A stretch of 64,000 bases of DNA. It comes from Echinococcus granulosus (Eukaryota > Platyhelminthes > Cestoda > Cyclophyllidea > Taeniidae). The notes beneath the pieces are model-generated. The model was not told the DNA's origin. It ran no database searches and saw nothing but the letters and a program-made list of their open reading frames with translations. Of this stretch, positions 60,901-64,000 are shown in pieces. The translations under genes were made by a program, and so were the position numbers. Location of the stretch: positions 67,438 to 131,437 of the forward strand of contig NW_020170391.1 in assembly GCF_000524195.1 (NCBI RefSeq), read 5' to 3'. Position 1 is the first letter of the stretch; the number at the start of each line of letters is the position of its first letter.

Positions 60901-63900
60901 AAAAGCATCAACACACAAAATGCCTTAGAAACTGCCTGAAATAACTTCCAGTGTAAATGTACCTTTGAGCGTAGGCTTGAGTCGTAAAAGCAGTGAGGCG
61001 ACTGATCTCGTTTCGCATTTTCGTTAGCGTTAAGTCGATTTTCCGATATATTAAGTCAAACCGCCCACGTTCCATTCTCAGTGTATCTATTTCACCTCGT
61101 AACTCTAAAGTACAAGCCAATGAATAGAACTATGCCATTTATTGGGATTACTGTAATGTCATTTATATTGATTACTTAATTACCCTTAAAAGACAGGTGG
61201 AAAAAGGTAACCATGTTTGTGGACATTCTCGATTTTTCGTCATAGTATAGTAAGCGTCAAGTTCATTAAATGTACGTTAAAGCATGCGGTCTCTTTACTT
61301 TTCAAGGTTGTACTTCCACTCTGTGGCATAGCCATCAAAGTTTGCTAATCGTGTAACACGTTGGCTGTTCGTTTATTCTCGGTTTTGGTAAAGGAGCTAC
61401 TTCGAGCCTTCGCCGGGTAGGCTAGCCTTCAGGCCACGTCAGTAGTCCCAAGCCCTGTTGTATTTTGAGTATATATATATATACATTCCGTTGGAGTATT
61501 ATGTGTTCTTTTGTCTTCAGGAAAGACTAAGGGCGTCACATTAGTGGCAACAGAAAGCAAACTCGATCTCAAAAGGTGGCTGTTATGTTTTCTATTACTG
61601 CTTGGCAAACAGCGATGCGGAAGAAGTGCATATGCTGAAGATGGGAGAATCGGTGATAACCCAAACGGAACGGCCGAAGACGATGGCTACTTTCAACAGC
61701 TACCTCAGTCCTGTAGTCTGCAGGAAAGCTATTAACACCTGAAGCCACAGTAGTCGTAAGCCATCTGGAAAAGTTTGTCACGAAGATGTCTACTATGCCT
61801 GTTTGCAGATATTGATTACATAAACACGCGGTACCTCCTCCACTTCTCCACCTACTAAATGAAATCCAGTTAAATATGCCTGAGCAGCTCTAAGGGAGAT
61901 TAACGTGGCAAGGAGAAACAGGCTCAAAACTCTACCCCCATGGAACTATGTTTAATCCCGTCCCTTGTTACATAACTCTGCTTTTGGGTCAGTATTCTTC
62001 CGAACAGCTATGGATAAGCCCAATGGCCAGCATATTCTCCCTTCCCCAAATCTACTTCCTACACAGGACGAAACTGCAGATCTAGTTGAAATTCCCAAGG
62101 GAGGTCAGTGGCGTTGTAGCCAGACATCTCATTCGCACTCAAATTTGATGACTGACGCGGTTGGCTCGTTGGTGCTTCCTTGCAGCACCGACTGTATTGT
62201 GATGGCCGACGAAAAAGATGCTTAAAATGGGAGGGGGCTATGTTATACATAAATTGTTTGGTTAACACTCGGTTTTGGTAAAGGTGTTACTTAGCGGTTC
62301 TGTCATTGTATCTTCATCGGGTGGGCCGGTCTCTGAGATATGCCAGTAGCTCCAAGCTCTACCCTGCATTGAATGTATATATTCCGTTTAAGAATTATGT
62401 CCTTATTTTATCTTCAGGAAAGTCTCAGTGTGCGTATGCATGCATAAGTACGCATAGTGATGCGTTCTTAGGGTTAGTATGGTTTAATTTTTTTATAGTT
62501 ATGTTGTGCTTATGTTATTATTGATATGGTTAAATAAACTTATGAGAAAAAGTAGGTGTAACGAAGATTGGTTGTGTTTTGTAAAACGTGGACTTTATTT
62601 ACATTCGAGTAAATTGTATGCATTCAAATTACACCTACAAGATTCAATAACATTTACAACACAAACAATATATTTATTTGTTTTTGGAGGTAAATGAAGA
62701 TTTTCCCTTTACTGTCACTTTGTCTGTTTTTTTGAGTGACAAGGAGAAAAAACTTTCCTAAATTACTACCCTTAGATAAATTAAAGTCGTAAAAGCTTTC
62801 AGAAATTCTTGGTAAAAGTGGTGTCAAGAATGTTAATGTCCAACAATGCAAGAAGTAATGGGCTCGCAATATTTTGTCTTTTAGATATGCTATTAAATAT
62901 TTACCAGTAATGTCTAAATAAATAAACTATGCAAATATCTCGAAAAAAATGAATCTGAATTGACATAACTCACGCATATTTTTCCCTAGAGCATCATTGT
63001 ATGTTTTGAGAGCGTGTACCACACGGCCTTCAAGGCAGGCCTGCTTCTTTCGCAGTTTGTCCATGGCCTCCTGCGCGCCTAGAGTTGTTCCGGCTGTATG
63101 AATTAACGACCAGAGATTCTTTTCTAGTTCGCGTGTCTGTATAAATGACCCACTAGTCAATTTATGCATGTAGATAAGCTGATAACGTTTTTTGTTATAA
63201 GTAACGGAGTTTTGATATACAAGCTAGCACACTAAGCTTTTGGTGTCAGTTACTTATTACCGCCGTATACTTGCAAAAAGAAAGGCCCTGGTCGAAATAA
63301 GTAGTGGTTTAATTCACTTTTACCTTAACATCTAACTCGACATGTTTTGCCTTTTCTTGAGCAATTTGTTGTTGTAACCAGTCCTTATTATCCGCTAGAT
63401 TAGCTAAGTCCTCGCATGTTCTTTGGTCCTTGGCCTGATTAATTTTGCTATCAACGATCGATATTTGCTCCAAAAGTTCATTTCGTTCAGCTTCAAGTTT
63501 TTCTATTGTTTTTCTGTCAAATGAAATGCATAACAATGCACAGGTATAAGCCAGCTATGTAGCGAAAACGCTGTAATAATAAGAAAAGAGTAAAGAAAAT
63601 TACCGATACCTTAGAAACTGCCAGAAACAGAATAACAATTCACAGAAATGAATATAGTGAGTACATGGACTCCATGCTTCATTGATAAACAAGTGAACAG
63701 AAAAGGTAAAAAAAGGCAAAGAAAAAGGAAACAAAAGGAAACAAAGAAAGTGCCAGGGAATCCTACTTCATTTTGCTCATTGCCGATTGCATTTCTTCGA
63801 TATAATACTGACGATCAGCCTGAGCAAGGTGGAGAGCATGTTTGAGTTGACCATATTCAGCTTCGCGTTCGGCGAGCACGTCGGCATCAGTTTCGACTAT

Positions 63901-63915
63901 GGTCTTGTATGGCAT
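57914..63915 (-). CDS. ODAD1: Outer dynein arm docking complex subunit, CCDC63/CCDC114 (ODAD1) family
   Basis: This coiled-coil protein anchors outer dynein arms on ciliary doublet microtubules (Chlamydomonas DC2 family). Nine exons, minus: 63915-63767, 63513-63324, 63136-62974, 61104-60963, 60484-60307, 60008-59787, 59446-59241, 58583-58342, 58035-57914. They join to 537 codons, against about 563 in human CCDC63. Almost the whole length is heptad-like and charged. Diagnostic blocks are TTQAYAQREEA, RYEESFDRML, FLFNEDRNFALFNYVSEING and, near the end, LALIEERIDNLLLVRQY and VPLSREEL. These correspond to the family's EERNFA-F-NYVNE and SREELL signatures. The last exon is 41 codons and was found by phase and the SREEL match. 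The ATG at 63915 directly follows an AACAG acceptor, so an upstream non-coding or coding exon may lie beyond the window. The 1.9 kb third intron holds two dispersed repeats. Confidence 0.85.
61351..61540 (+). repeat. Dispersed SINE-like repeat, copy 8
   Basis: It contains ATTCTCGGTTTTGGTAAAGG, CTTCGCCGGGTAGGCTAGCC, TCAGTAGTCCCAAGCCC, a TATATATATATA run, ATTCCGTTGGAGTATTATG, and an end CTTCAGGAAAGACTAAGGGC. It belongs with copies 5 and 9. It lies in intron 3 of the docking-complex gene, antisense to that gene. Confidence 0.75.
62241..62434 (+). repeat. Dispersed SINE-like repeat, copy 9
   Basis: It contains ACACTCGGTTTTGGTAAAGG, CATCGGGTGGGCCGGTCTC, TGCCAGTAGCTCCAAGC, ATTCCGTTTAAGAATTATG, and an end CTTCAGGAAAGTCTCAGTG. 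It has the same orientation as copy 8 and lies 0.9 kb from it in the same intron, with a segment of about 700 bp between them. Confidence 0.75.
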
Positions 63916-64000
63916 CTGTTAACAAATTTAATACCACGGTAACATAAAGCAGCAGTCAAAGCAGCGGCTATTGTAGGGCATATACTAACAAGGCATCAAG

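Overview
The window is a stretch of animal nuclear DNA with split genes, GT-AG introns and AT-rich non-coding sequence. The divergence of the conserved proteins, the intron sizes and the repeat content fit a parasitic flatworm, probably a cestode. That placement is an inference, because no search was possible. I recognise seven protein-coding genes. For each I joined exons by hand, using homology, splice sites and reading-frame phase, and every joined model has a length divisible by three.

Layout: (1) 601-22600 (+), a PPP1R16-type (MYPT3/TIMAP) ankyrin regulator of protein phosphatase 1 ending in a CaaX box. (2) 24647-26894 (-), GTF2H1, the p62 core subunit of TFIIH, interrupted by a 100-N assembly gap. 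(3) 29265-33170 (+), SLC39A9 (ZIP9), a zinc transporter. (4) 34336-42054 (-), AARS2-like alanyl-tRNA synthetase with a putative mitochondrial presequence, 15 exons. (5) 44216-46195 (+), PSMC6/RPT4, a 26S proteasome ATPase. (6) 53194-56317 (+), AP2M1, the mu subunit of the AP-2 clathrin adaptor. (7) 57914-63915 (-), a CCDC63/CCDC114-type (ODAD1) outer dynein arm docking protein.

The genes are housekeeping or ciliary genes without a common pathway. Three neighbouring pairs are convergent (1/2, 3/4, 6/7) and two are divergent (2/3, 4/5). Gene 1 has very large introns (up to 5.9 kb); the others are compact.

The non-coding space carries a roughly 190-200 bp dispersed repeat family, with nine copies on both strands between 27 and 62.5 kb. 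It has a GC-rich internal hairpin, and one copy is flanked by an imperfect 21-bp direct repeat. I found no CRISPR array, rRNA or tRNA that I could support. The most unusual points are frame-supported GC-AG introns in two genes, a stop-free 141-bp intron in GTF2H1 that could be retained without breaking the frame, the repeat family itself, and coding-like islands inside intron 2 of gene 1.
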